Assembly: GCA_009760885.1 (NCBI GenBank)
Contig: CM019692.1
Location: forward strand, 46,251,430 to 46,315,429
Length of the DNA stretch: 64,000 nucleotides
Source: Achatina immaculata
Lineage: Eukaryota; Mollusca; Gastropoda; Stylommatophora; Achatinidae
Direction of reading: 5' to 3'
Shown: one piece after another, positions 34,996 to 45,719 of the stretch
Position numbering within the stretch: position 1 is the stretch's first letter
Layout: the number at the start of each line of letters is the position of its first letter
The notes under the pieces: generated by a model
What the model saw: only the letters and a program-made list of their open reading frames with translations
Told to the model about the DNA's origin: nothing
Databases searched by the model: none
Position numbers and translations under genes: made by a program

Positions 34996-35440
34996 AAGTT
35001 TTTTTTTTAATTGCAAGCTGCATTTGTCACTGGTTTTTCCAATTTGTCAAGTTTATTCATAGCTACATTTATTACTGGTTTTTCCAATTTGCCAAGTGTA
35101 TTCATAGCTACATTTGTTACTGGTTTTCCCAATTTGTCAAGTTTATTCATGGCTGCATTTGTTACTATTTTTTTTTCAATTTGTCTAGTTAATTCATGGC
35201 TACATTTATTACTGGTGTTCCAAATTAAAAAAAAAATTTGTCCATGGCTACATCTATTTTTGTTTTCAAAATTTACTTTTATTGTATTTGTCACTTGCTT
35301 TCACATTTTAAAAAAGCTTATTGGCAGCTATTTTTGTTGCTGTTTTTTTTTTTTCATAATTTTCAACTTATTGACAGCTATATTTGTTACTGGTGTTCGT
35401 ATCTTTTTTTTTTTTCCACAGCTTATTGACAGTTACAAAT
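34996..35440. repeat. ~45-bp minisatellite, degrading to the right
   Basis: The unit contains TTACTGGTTTTTCCAATTTG and TCAAGTTTATTCATAGCTAC. The first four units are close copies. Later units are spread out by T-run expansions. A C run (35458-35467) lies just beyond. Confidence 0.85.
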
Positions 35441-35574
35441 ATTACTGGTTCCCGACCCCCCCCCCCCTCACGCTTTAAAACCACCACCCCATATCTAATG
35501 TCACTCATCTACCCGCTTCTCAGCTCATGTACCCGCTTCTCAGCTCATATACACTCTCTATCACAATCACGTGC
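35441..35574. other. Short linker with a 22-bp direct duplication
   Basis: CTACCCGCTTCTCAGCTCAT occurs twice in a row (about 35509-35550). Confidence 0.6.
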
Positions 35575-36207
35575 ATCTTCACCTGTTAGGTAAACTAAGT
35601 GACGCAGCTAACATAGTAAATCATAATTTCCACGTCTTTGGCTTTTCAGAAAGTCGTCTAAAAAAAACGAAAAACAACATAACTGACGAAGACATTAGCA
35701 TAGACGGTTTATACTTCCATGCGATCCTGCTAGGAAGCTTGAAACAGGATTAGTTGTATACGTTACCACTGGCGTATATTCTTACCGGAGAACAGACCCT
35801 CAGACGCCAGATATTGAATGGTACATGGCTGGAAATCAAACTTCCAAAGCGGAATCCCATCGTAATCGAGCTTCTGGATCGTACTCCAAAAGCAACAACA
35901 TCGTGGTACGATCACTTGACAAGGATATAATTGTTCTGGAAGATTTCAATATTGATTTCAGAAAAAAAAAAAACAGATGCTACATGGGATGATAATGTAA
36001 CTCATCCCAAATTGTTAGTAAACCCACCAGAGTAACTAAAACATCATCCACAATAATATATCACATATATGTAGCGCGTCCAGAAAACATTGTAGAATTT
36101 AAAGTCCCTCGTACATCACTGAGTGATCGCTATCTGGTCTGTTGTACACATTAGCATTAAACTTAAAAGTTTCAACAAATTCAACTTAGAATCATTTTTG
36201 AAAGCTG
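35575..36207 (+). pseudogene. LINE endonuclease domain, degraded (jockey/CR1-type copy 2)
   Basis: Translation across frameshifts gives FHVFGFSESRLKK (the conserved SES/SEsWL block), DEDISIDGLYF, TGLVVYVTTGV, then IIVLEDFNIDF (the GDFN block with G changed) and SLSDRYLVC (the SDH block with H changed to R). These are the ordered motifs of apurinic-type endonucleases that nick the target DNA in LINE insertion. Loss of the SDH histidine and many stops mean no activity. The coding order continues at 37396 after an insertion. Confidence 0.8.
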
Positions 36208-37395
36208 TAACAGAATTCCTTATTTCTGGAATTCCTTAATTCTGGAATTCTGTTCTTGTATTTAACGTTATAGGAGGAGTTAACCAAGGATTTATTTGGT
36301 AGACTGACGTAGTGGTTAGCGCCCTTAGTTTTTTTTTTTTAAGTACAGATCAACTATAGGTCAGGTTTGACATGTTAAATGCCATTTCTTGTCATGTCCA
36401 GGCACGAGTTATTTTTTTTTTACAGTTAACTAAAGTTAATTGTGACATGTTTGTTTAATTCGTTATTTTTAGTTACAGAAAAGCGTAAAACAGGATTGCT
36501 GTTTTTAGTTTATTGTCCAAAGTCATAAACAGGTAATTATTGCACGGACTGAAATTTTAGGCAGACATGTTTTAATCACGATTTTTATCTTCCACGAGAT
36601 AGATTCTTCGGGAAGATTTAGGAACAGGAATTGTAGTTCATATTTAAGGACCAAACTATTACATAGAATTATTATTAGGATTATAAGGAGTAGATTGATT
36701 AGTAGCTTGAGATTCATTATGATTGTAAATTCATTATGTAGAGTTTGACTGAGAAGGATGTTTCAGATAGGATGCTAGGATGTGAACTGTTAGTTAATTT
36801 TTTTCCTCATGGATCCAATGTGTAAATTTTTGATGTAGCTACGAGTGGTTAGAAATAGTGTGTAACTGAAGAAATGTGAATTAGTTTTATTGAGATTTTT
36901 GATGACTTTAAGTCCGATATTTTTCGTGATGTGAAGTTGTATGTAAGGATCCATGGAATTTTCAATGAGCTAGTAAGTTGGCTCTTACTCCATCATGTCG
37001 AATGCCTGTTTTTCCTAGCTGAGAGTGATTTTGCCCACTCCCTGTCTATATGGCGAACTAGTTCTCGTCGGGAGAGGAGTTGGATTATTCATCTGTTTAC
37101 TCAGTTTATTGCTACATCCTCATTTATTCACCACTCATTTTTCCCATAATAAATATGTGTAATTGCTATTATCAATTTGAGTGTTAGTGGTTCTCGAACT
37201 GTTGAAATGTGTTCGTTCTCAGTTACATATTAAAATCACTCAAAGGTAATCAGTAGATAGAGCAAGAAAAAGTAATACAGTTTATCACTTGGGTGTCGGC
37301 TTTACACAATTGCGAAGTACTTTAATTAGTGCCGTGTCTTGGCACATACCATACTATACCATTCTGTTTTAATTGGCACATACTGCCACTAAAAC
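36208..37395 (+). mobile_element. ~1.2-kb insertion splitting the LINE
   Basis: The LINE reading (ending SFLKAVTE) resumes at QVAPVDHVYELNDPEKVY, so this segment is extra. It opens near GGAATTCCTTAATTCTGGAATTC palindromic sequence. It contains GACGTAGTGGTTAGCGCC (36310-36327), a good polymerase III A-box-like stretch. It ends near a CATACCATACTATACC pentamer-like run. The interior is AT-rich with no coding motif. It may be a long SINE or a composite. Ends and target duplication are not resolved. Confidence 0.5.
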
Positions 37396-38340
37396 CAGTT
37401 ACTACTATAAAAAATTGCAAGTAGCACCTGTAGATCATGTGTACGAACTAAATGACCCCGAAAAGGTCTATGAATACTGGATAAAGATCTTTTGGGATAT
37501 ATTTAACAAGCATGTTCCTATTAAAGAGGTGAGAGTTAAGCATCAAGTGAAGTCCCTCCTGGATAACACCTGAGATATTGCAAGTCATGAGGGAAAGAGA
37601 ACAGGCCTTGTCAGTTAGGTTTTAAGTCCAAACATTCCTGCATACAGCTCTCACAAAAAATAACGGAATGTAGGTTATCTAAAATAAATGATGATGCTCG
37701 TAAATTATATACTGCTGTCTTTGTTGACTTTAAAAAATCATTTGACATGATTGATCATGAAATCCTAGTTAGAAAGCCTGAGACTTATAAATTACACCCG
37801 GAGGTACCTAAATGTATTATATCTTTTCTTTCCAACAGACAGCAGGTAGTTTGTCTCAAAAACTATCTATCATCTGTGGTTGATAATGATGTCCCAGAAG
37901 GGTCTATTCTTGGTTCTCTGATTTATTGTCAACAAACCCAAGTTAATTCATAAAATTCTATTACACAATGCACTATTCTGTCCGTGGTCGTTGTCAAATC
38001 CATCCCAAAACAACCAACGCTTAGCCAACTGTATTCTTCCAAAACCAAGGCATGACCTATTTAAAATAAAGCTTATCTTACTCAGCTGCTCACCTTCGAG
38101 ATGCCCTACCAAATCATGTAAAACCTACAAGTAACATTCGCTCATATAACTTCAAACTTTTTCAAAATCTGTTTGAGATGGACTATATGGCTCCCTAAAA
38201 TATATTTGTGTTTATGTATATGTGTGTATTCGTATATGCGTGTATGCCTATATATGTATGTGTGTATGTGCGTGTGCATATGCATATATATGTATGTATG
38301 TATGCGTATTATGTACGTATGTGTATTACAAATATATATA
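37396..38340 (+). pseudogene. LINE linker and reverse transcriptase with internal deletion (copy 2)
   Basis: FWDIFNKHVPIKEVRVKHQ marks the linker before the reverse transcriptase. TAVFVDFKKSFDMIDHEIL (about 37708-37764) holds the first catalytic Asp. VDNDVPEGSILGSLIY (37879-37926) then jumps straight to the C-terminal KLIHKILLHNA-like block. The FADD region is deleted (compare 31800-32460). After the degraded end comes the TG-rich 3' UTR, cut at 38340 by a mariner element. Confidence 0.82.
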
Positions 38341-39635
38341 CAAGGTCCAACAATTAAGTAATGAGACTAATTACATTAACAAATAAAATAAACAACAGCT
38401 GAAGATATAACCTGTATTTTATTACAAGTAAGCCCCTTGTGCGAGAGGCACGATTTGACAAACACTAGAACGATTTCTGCACTTCTTCTGTTGCTATGGT
38501 CCTTAAACTCGATGTTACGTCCCTTTAGATGTCATCAGTATCGTCAAAGAATCGTTCTTTCAATTGTAACTTTAATTTTGGAAATAGAAAATAATCGCAG
38601 GGAGACTAATCTGGGGAATAGGGTGGATGGTTGAGAACACACAGTTGTTTTGGGACCAAATATTTCTCTACAACTACACCAGGTAAGCCGGTGCATTATC
38701 ATGAAGAAGGAAAAAAACTGCCAGGTGTTGAATACTCGGATTGGACTCGGAGAATACTTTTTCAATAAGCGTTTAAAATTACTTAAATAAACTTTGGCGG
38801 TGACAGTCTGTCCCTCTGGAATAAATTCTTTGTGAATAACTCTTTTGCTGTCGTAGAAGCACACCAACATTATCTTCACTTTCGACTTTTGAAGACGATT
38901 TGTTTTTACTTTTGGTGATGATTACTTCCACTGATCACTTTGGCGTTTAGGATCATAGCGGAAAATCCATGTTTCATCCTCTGCAACAATCAGATTTAAG
39001 AAATTTTTATTTCTGCGACACGTTTTGATGCTGTCCTTTGCGTACTCAACACGCTGATGTTTTTGATCATCAGACAACGAATGTGGTACAAACCGGCAAG
39101 CAACTTTTTTCTTGCCCAAATCTTCCACTAAAATTTTACGAATGGTCTCTCGATTAACACCAAATTCATCTGCCATCATCCTCATAGTCAAACAACGATC
39201 TTCTTGTATCCGTTCTCTGACTTTTGCAATGAGTTCCTCATTACGAACAGAAATTGGGCATCTATGTCTAGTTGCATTTGTAATCGTTTCAACATCACTT
39301 TTGAATCCTGAATACCGCCTGAATATCTGTGCACAAGATAAAAAAAAATTATCCCCATAAACTTGTCGCATCAATTCAACTGTCTCAATGGCACCTTTTC
39401 CGAGTTTTAAAAAGAATTTAATGTTAGCTTTTTGTTCCATGGTGATTACGTGACAATGCACCTCTAACTAGGTCTACAAAATGTCGGCTTGTTTGTCGTC
39501 TGCTTATCGGGCGACGATGAAATGTTGCCAGATCATAGATGAAGGTTGGCTCTTTAGATTTCTTGCTTTACTTCATAGATGGCATTTTTGTCTTGGCCAT
39601 AACAAAATCAGTCTCATTTCTTAATTGTCGAACCT

Positions 39636-39637
<2 letters not shown>
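38341..39637 (-). mobile_element. Mariner element with both terminal inverted repeats
   Basis: The left end CAAGGTCCAACAATTAAGTA continues ATGAGACT. The right end, read inward, starts CAAGGTTCGACAATTAAGAA and continues ATGAGACT. That is 25 of 28 matching. Both sides are flanked by TA, the mariner target, inside TA-rich DNA. The length of 1297 bp is typical of mariner. It carries one transposase gene on the minus strand, now broken. It is inserted in the TG/TA-rich 3' UTR of the LINE. Confidence 0.9.
38405..39440 (-). pseudogene. Mariner transposase, broken
   Basis: The likely start is the Met at 39440 (MEQKANIKFFLKLGKG), which fits mariner N-termini better than the upstream Met at 39461. The helix-turn-helix region runs to about residue 55. 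EFGVNRETIRKIL is the second helix-turn-helix, and VAEDETWIFRYDP holds the first catalytic Asp. An in-frame TAA follows QWK near 38929. The frame resumes with VKIMLVCFYDSKRVIHKEFI. HDNAPA (second Asp block) survives only after a frameshift, and the third acidic block is eroded. The enzyme would cut and paste at TA sites, but this copy is dead. Confidence 0.88.

Positions 39638-39667
<30 letters not shown>
39638..39667. repeat. (TA)n between two transposons
   Basis: Thirty bases of TA repeat separate the mariner right end from the Tc1 left end. Both element types target TA. Confidence 0.9.
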
Positions 39668-39668
<1 letters not shown>

Positions 39669-40840
39669 TGCCCCAAAAAGAAACGCATAACTACTGATGA
39701 CCCAGTTTTAGCCATAACTTTGATATTCTATAGCTTTTTAAATTGAATGAATAAAATTTTCAATTGCACACAATAATACATAAGGGTTTAAACACTCATT
39801 TGACAGTTTCTTGCATCTGCGTGACGAGAATTTGTTAGTCCCAGGGGTTCTCAAGTTAGTATGATGTGTGGCCTCCATCGATCAGCGACTGGCATCTCCT
39901 GGGCATAGATGCGATCAGACGTCTGATGTGCGCCTGTGGGATGGCTGCCACTCTTCCTAGAATGTCTGCCACACATCACGACGATTGGCTGGAGAAATGT
40001 TTCAACCCATAGGTGCTCAATAGGATTCATGTCTGGAGACATGAAGGGAAGGGTGAGAATGTTATTGGCAGTCAGGAACTGTGTGGTGAATCGTGCAGAA
40101 TGGGATCTGGCGTTGTTCTGTTGAAAAAAAAACAGACTGCGAAGCCAAAAATGGAAGGACATGGGGTCGAAAAATTTCATTGACGTATCGTTGCGCATTC
40201 AAGCCTCCTTCAATCTGCACCAATGGACTCCTTCCTTTGAAATTGATCATTCCCCATACCATTACACCTCCATCACCGTGCATCGGAGCTTCATCAACGC
40301 AATTTTGGGCAAAACGTTCATTTGGCCAACGGTAGACCCTTCTCCGCATATCATGGGAGTGCAACAAAAAAGAAGATTCGTTACTAAACCAGACACGTCT
40401 CCTTTGATTGTCAGTTGTCCAAGGCCGATGCTGGTTGGCCCAAACAAGTCGATTTTGGCGATGGCGTCTCGTTAAGACAGGACCTCGGTGAGGTCGTCGT
40501 GCCACGAGTCAAGCTTCATGCAGTCTATTCAGGACAGTTTGATCAGACACACAACGTCCTGCAAGCAATGACTGGGCACTTGAGGAAGCTGTTGTAAACC
40601 TGTTTCTGAGGTGAAGAACTAGAATAAAGCGATTGTCACCCTGGGTCGTCCACTGCGGTGCCGGTTTTCAGCTGAGCCATTGGCTTGGAAACGGTGCCAA
40701 AGGCGACTGCACGTTTAAATGCCTGGCAACCTGACTTTGACTTTCGCCTGCTTGCAGGCGACCAATAGCAATGTTTCGTAAATTTTGCGATAGACGCGCC
40801 ATAATTGTCTGCTTGAAAATTAACTGAATTTGTTTGTGTA
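39668..40840 (-). mobile_element. Tc1-like element, right end missing
   Basis: CTGCCCCAAAAAGAAACGCA after TA is a classic Tc1-like terminus. The matching inverted end is not found on the other side. Sequence related to the hAT-like element at 42359 begins at about 40841 instead. The body is filled by one broken transposase gene on the minus strand. Confidence 0.8.
39851..40802 (-). pseudogene. Tc1-like transposase, catalytically dead
   Basis: The start is ATG 40802-40800: MARLSQNLRNIAIGRLQAGE, then SQSQVARHLNV (helix-turn-helix). A stop and frameshifts follow. HRQNRLVWANQHRPWT and VWFSNESSFLL come next; the usual block is SDES, so the first Asp is Asn here. In the next frame, QQNNARSHSARFT has Asn where the second Asp belongs. 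PDMNPIEHLWVE keeps the final Glu. Two of the three catalytic acids are therefore lost, on top of the frameshift near 40140-40200. Length and block order fit Tc1-like DD34E enzymes. Confidence 0.88.
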
Positions 40841-40900
40841 ATCAGTGCTGAGATTGTTTAAACCGATTTAGTCCATATTTTGGCCCCTGGACACCACGAT
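40841..40900 (-). mobile_element. hAT-like terminal fragment
   Basis: The reverse complement reads GGTGTCCAGGGGCCAAAATA, then TGGACTAAATCGGTTTAAAC and AATCTCAGCACTG. It matches the left end of the element at 42359 over about 55 bp. Confidence 0.6.
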
Positions 40901-40968
40901 AAGTTAGACGGGCCTGCCTGCCCAATTCTTAACCCTTTGAAAATAAAGTATGTTCGTTCATTTGTTCT
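40901..40968 (+). mobile_element. HT tail, 3' end of the split LINE copy 2
   Basis: GTTAGACGGGCCTGCCTGCC with AATTCTTAACCC, AAAATAAAGTATG and a TTCG tail. Hairpin GGGC-CTGCCT-GCCC. Its AAAGTATGTTCG form is that of the jockey/CR1-type LINE, so it is probably the displaced 3' end of the copy that starts at 35575. Confidence 0.7.
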
Positions 40969-41011
40969 CTTTCTCTTTAAACTTTTCATTCTCTCTATCA
41001 TCATAAACTCC

Positions 41012-41052
<41 letters not shown>

Positions 41053-41279
41053 ATTCTGCTACAACCCTCACCTACTTTCTCCGTTACACACTTTCGCTCA
41101 AACTCTCTCTAGCCTATTCATTCACTATCTTATCCTTTACCCGTTTCGTCTCCGACACTACCTGTTGCGCAACTCTTTCAGGGCATTATGCGTCTTCGTT
41201 CTGCGTTTCATTTTACAAATTCTTTGTCCAAATCCTGGAAACGTTTTATTTCTTTGAACGAAGATCTCTTCCCCCCCCC

Positions 41280-41310
<31 letters not shown>

Positions 41311-41320
41311 GTCACGTGAC
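40969..41320. repeat. CT-rich tracts
   Basis: CT runs at 41010-41052 and 41278-41310 with pyrimidine-rich DNA between, continuing the preceding tail. A C run (41271-41280) precedes the second CT run. Confidence 0.8.
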
Positions 41321-41924
41321 AACTAGGAACCAACCACAACCGTATCAGATGTAACAGAGTGAAAGAAAAAGGGGAGGTAATCGTTTCGCCCTTCGTGAGC
41401 AAGAACAGCGGTTAAGACGATGGCGTAATCGCACGAAATCGTTCATCTGATTCTTGTTGATGATCTGATGGAGGCAGTTAATCGAGGGCTGGGAAAATCT
41501 CCCCAGGCAACAGTGATTGAATATTGTGCTTGACAGAGCAGCCATTTTAGAGTGGGCCATTTGCCATGAATGTCGAGTTTATTGTTATAGCTGATTATTT
41601 TGTTGGGGTTTTTCTTTTCGTTGAAAGAAAAACAACAGAAATAAATTTGAAGCGAGATAAAGATAAATAAAAATGTTAATGGAAGGAAGCAGGAAATAAA
41701 CGTCCGCAGACGGTCTGCGCAGTTGTCTTGAGACCCAGTCTTAGCTTTGTATTTCATGAGCTTAAGCAGTTGAAACTTTAGACTTAAATTTGCTTTCAAG
41801 ATAAGATTTGATTCGTTATGTCTTTAGTTTCTGCTTCCTCGCGTTCTTCGTACAGAACTTCGTTCATTTTACGTTGTCTTATTATATTTACAAGTTCAGC
41901 TTTGCTTCGGTGGGCAAATAAGTT
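41321..41924. other. Unannotated sequence
   Basis: No feature recognised. The minus frames 41345-41799 show no known domain. Confidence 0.45.
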
Positions 41925-42350
41925 TACTTTAGTAGACAGTCCTAGGTTATTTTTGTGAATAATCTTGGTTTATTTTTGATAGGCGTTCGTGATTTATAGT
42001 AGTAAAAATAGTCCATATTTATTTTGGCGGACAATTGGCGGTTTATTTTCGTGCACTATCCCGGTTGGTGACCATTCCAGGTTTATTTTGGCAGATGAGT
42101 CTGGTTTGCTGTGCTAAACATTCCAGGCTGATTTCATAATAATGGTTTATTTTGGTCAATAATTCTGGTTTATTTTTCGTACACAATCCTGGTTGGTGAA
42201 CAATCTAGGTTTATTTTGACGGGCTATTCTGGTAGACAATTCCAGTTCACTTTTGTGGAAAATCCTGGTGTATTTTGATGGGCAGCTGTGGCTTGTATGA
42301 CGGAAATGGAAGTTTACTTTGACAAGGACTCAGATGTACTTTGACAGATA
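41925..42350. repeat. Degenerate ~33-38-bp repeat (GGTTTATTTTGG...ACAATCCTGG)
   Basis: Old tandem array. Units share TTTATTTTGGTRGACAATYC and CTGGTTTATTTT but differ widely. Confidence 0.75.
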
Positions 42351-42358
42351 ATTTAGAC

Positions 42359-42793
42359 CAGCGAATCTTAACCTGGTGTCCAGGGGGGCCAAAATATGGA
42401 CTGAATCAGTTTAAAAAATCTCAGCATCGTTAATGTTATTTATTGCTTTACTTTTTTAAAGATGGGTCCACAAATGTTCTCAAATGTGACTTTGTTTCCT
42501 CTCTTGTGTTGTGAGGGTTTCTAAATTTCTTCTGGTATTTCGGAATGTTGAGAATAGTATTTCAGATCCTTTTTTTTTCTTTTTATAAATTATTGGAGAA
42601 GAGGTTGGCTAGAGCATCTAATGACAACAGGGAAGATTGAAGGTAGAAGAGACAGAGGTAGACAGAGAGAGAGAAGATGTTTGATGGCTTGGCATCCTGG
42701 CACGGGGAATGCTAAGTGAGAAGCCTGTTGAGATGTACAAGGGATCGAGGGTTATAGAAGGACATGATATCCTACGCCAGTCAGTAGGGACCT

Positions 42794-42830
<37 letters not shown>

Positions 42831-42876
42831 ACTATTGAAAGAGGATCCGCGGTCAACAAAATGTTAAGAAGCGCTG
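42359..42876. mobile_element. Non-autonomous hAT-like element
   Basis: The left end is CAGCGAATCTTAACCTGG. The right end, read inward, is CAGCGCTTCTTAACATTTTG. Both fit the CAGNGNTTCTTAACC pattern of hAT ends. Flanking 8-mers ATTTAGAC (42351-42358) and TTATAGAT (42877-42884) match at 5 of 8 positions, as a decayed 8-bp target duplication might. No transposase is present. A LINE fragment (about 42470-42836) lies inside. Confidence 0.6.
42470..42836 (+). mobile_element. LINE 3' end (GKIEGRR family), copy 2
   Basis: Read-through gives WLEHLMTTGKIEGRRDRG and RQRERMFDGLASWHG, then DMISYASQ, the same C-terminal signature as 20323-20607. It is collinear with 46605-47046, including the shared TTTCTAAATTTCTTCTGGTA upstream and GT/GA repeats plus AACTATTG downstream. 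Confidence 0.75.
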
Positions 42877-43368
42877 TTATAGATGATTATATGTGGATAT
42901 TTTCATGTGTTTTGATATACAGCTCTGTGTTATTCCGATGCAAAATTCATATTTAGTTTGCATGGATAACACGGCTTCAGTCTGGAAGAAAATTCAGAGC
43001 AAATTCGATAGAATGACCTTTCCTGGCTCAGGAAAGCAGAAAGTCTTTTTCGTGACGTTAGACCTAGAAATAGTCGGACTTAAAACTCATTGCCTGCTTA
43101 GATCTCAGTAGGGCATATAATTCACATTATTTCGATCACGAGATTCAGCGTTATCCAAAAGAGAGGATATATATAATCTCTGTAATTTAATGCTTTAACC
43201 AAACAGAAGATATCTCGCATGTTCTTGCTTGGCCAAGCAGAAGTAAGGTAGTGAAGAGCAACTGCACTAGAGATTACTCAATTCCCGAAGTGCGCCCCGT
43301 AAATGGTCCAAGAAAAAAAAAGGGGGTGGGGGTGAAAGGAGGGGTGAGGGGTGGAATTATGCGTGGAT
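42877..43368. other. Unannotated sequence
   Basis: No feature recognised. The 72-residue plus frame 42893-43111 has no known domain. An A/G-rich patch lies at 43308-43355. Confidence 0.45.
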
Positions 43369-43524
43369 CAGTGGTTCCCACACTTGTTCGTGCTACGCCC
43401 ACCTGTCTTCTATAGTGCAGCCCAGAAACAAAAATTGTTTTCCTTTAATTGTTTTTGATGCCGCCTGGTTTTCTCCCTCACGGTCCATAGGATCTTCCGA
43501 CCCTCCCTATTTTAAGAACTGCTG
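43369..43524. mobile_element. hAT-like MITE, 156 bp
   Basis: The left end is CAGTGGTTCCCACACTTG. The right end, read inward, is CAGCAGTTCTTAAAATAGG. Flanking GCGTGGAT (43361-43368) and TCGTAGAT (43525-43532) match at 6 of 8, in line with the 8-bp hAT target duplication. A second inward end, CAGTGGTTCTCAGTC (43621-43635), lies just beyond and may belong to a neighbouring copy. Confidence 0.65.
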
Positions 43525-43532
43525 TCGTAGAT

Positions 43533-44530
43533 TATGTAGATTATTAGAATTATGTGGTTTTTTTTAAAATTAATACCAAGTGACACGTAGTAGAGGGATT
43601 ATCATTGCCTCCCGAAGAAAGACTGAGAACCACTGTACGATGGAATACACAGGGCCTGCTATCATTGTACTCATACGTGCTCTAGACCAATAAAAGTAGT
43701 TGACCCATGGGGTCTTGAAGCGAGCAAGAAGTGGCAGGTGCAGAATACGTACTCTAATAGCGTTCTACACGGTACAGAAGCTCTGTACACATTTAGAAAG
43801 TACATGCAAGACGAGGCCTGAGCGACATGGATGAATTACATATGACAGTGACATGAGTCCAGGCCAGAAACTCCCAGCACTAGAGAGCGAAGCAACCACA
43901 CAACTCCCTGGATGATCAAAGGCTTTTCCATCTTTACGCCGCCCCCCCCCCCCCCACCCCAAATTCCTCAAGCAAGCGTTCGGGCACTTTAAACCTTCTA
44001 CATTAAGACACATGACGTCTTTCTTTAGGATGAAGGAGTTGGAGGGTAAAATGGGGTGACGACAGAAAGGTGCCTCTCTGACACAACTTTGTTCATGTCA
44101 CACGTCACAGCTAAGTGCTCTCCCCTTCTTTTTTTACCAATTCTTATCATATACGCAAATTAAGGCTTTATTCATTTCCTATCCCTTCATCTGCTAACTC
44201 TTTTTTTTTAATAAGGCTTAAGCAGAAACGTCACATTTGCGTTTAAAGCCGTTCCTACCGTTTTTTCTGTGTTTAAAATAGTTTAATATCTTGTACTGAT
44301 ATCTCTATGGCAGTGGCTGTGTGTATATTTATATACTTATGGCGAAAAACTATTAGTAAATTACAAGGGACGTAAAGTTATAAGAGCTCGAACGAAAATG
44401 ACGACAATGAGGCAGATTTGAAGGTAATATTGAGGTTAAAAAAAAACAGCAGTCCAGATACAAAGTAACTAAGTGTGTCATTTAAGGAAAGAATCAGCAC
44501 AGAATATAGAAATGTTGTACCTAACCTTCG
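43533..44530. other. Unannotated sequence
   Basis: It includes a C run (43943-43957). No gene is recognised. Confidence 0.45.
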
Positions 44531-44616
44531 CTGTAGTAGTAGTAGTAGTAGTAATAGCAGTAGTAGTAGTAGTAGAAGAAGAAGAAGATGATGATGATGA
44601 TGATGTTGATGATGAC
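44531..44616. repeat. (GTA)n, (GAA)n, (GAT)n triplet repeats
   Basis: Three successive trinucleotide runs differing by one base, a typical stepwise microsatellite transition. Confidence 0.93.
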
Positions 44617-45719
44617 TACGACAACGTGAAATATTGTCTAAAACCTGTCGTAATTTGACACCCAAATGCACATAGCTTGTCTCTGAAAAAATCGTTGTAA
44701 ACATCAGTTTAGTGTGGAAATTTGAACATCGCCAGCAACAAAGAACAAGAACTTCTGGTTGTGACGTGCCCTTTATAATCACGCTGGAAACAAAAACCTG
44801 GCAGACGAGCGCCATATGCGTTAAACTCCAAACAAACGACCCCCCCCCCCCCCAAAAAAAAAAAAAATCCCCATTTCTAAGTGAGTGGTAAATTTAACCT
44901 GAACGATACTCAACATCAGCACAGATTTCTTGTATGCTCTGAAGCTCATTCATATGGAAAGAGAAAGCATGTTTACGCTACATGATACGTTTGTTTTTAT
45001 TCCTCTGTTGCAAGTCTGCTTCCTCTGTGAGCCGTCAAACACACTGAAGAGTTGCAATCACCCACAGCCATGCTTGACTGTTGTTCACAGATGACTGTAA
45101 ACGAACAGTAATAGAAACTGACAGCAGTGATGTCAAATATTAACAGCAAAGGCAAGAAAGGAGAAAAAAAAAGTCCTTGAAAGCTGAATTTAATTTCATT
45201 TCGAAGATTAAAAAAAAAACAAAAACGCGGAACAATAATTTCTTTCATTTTATGTATCCCACTGTTATTTTTTGTTTCATTTTCTATTATTCTTTTTTTT
45301 TCGACCTTTCCTTCTTTCGTTTCTTCCCCCCCCCCCCCCCCTCCCTTCTCTAATTTTTGCCGGCGAATCTAATCATTGAACACAACTGAAATATTGAGTT
45401 TAAAAAAATCGAGTTGATTTCATTTTGGGGTGGGGAGGGGGGAGTGTAGCAAGCGAAGATAAAGGGAGAAAATGTTTATTGCATTTGTTTCGCACGATGA
45501 GCGCTTTTGTTCTGAGATGGGTTTTACATTTAACTAAGTCAGCCATATTTGGCGTTCTTTGGCTGAGCAAGATCCTAGCTTTTAGTGGTTTAGTGGAGGG
45601 TGTGTGTTTGATTCCAGCGTTAGAGGAAAAGATGAAAACACAAGCATGATCGTTTCTAGTGTACTCTTTACTCAGGTGTTCTGATCTTTGTGTGGGCATA
45701 AAGTCATGATCGGTATCAC
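44617..45719. other. Unannotated sequence with C runs
   Basis: C runs lie at 44840-44853 and 45327-45341. At 45551-45615, TTTGGCTGAGCAAGA and TGTTTGATTCCAGCG faintly resemble polymerase III A and B boxes. No gene is recognised. Confidence 0.45.

Noticed and set aside
36931..37149. 72-residue ORF within the LINE-splitting insertion
   Set aside because: No recognised motif. Its length is within chance for AT-rich DNA.
38922..39461. Mariner ORF as an intact host-domesticated gene
   Set aside because: The frame stops before the second catalytic block, and the rest follows in shifted frames. Both element ends are present, so it is a dead transposon copy.
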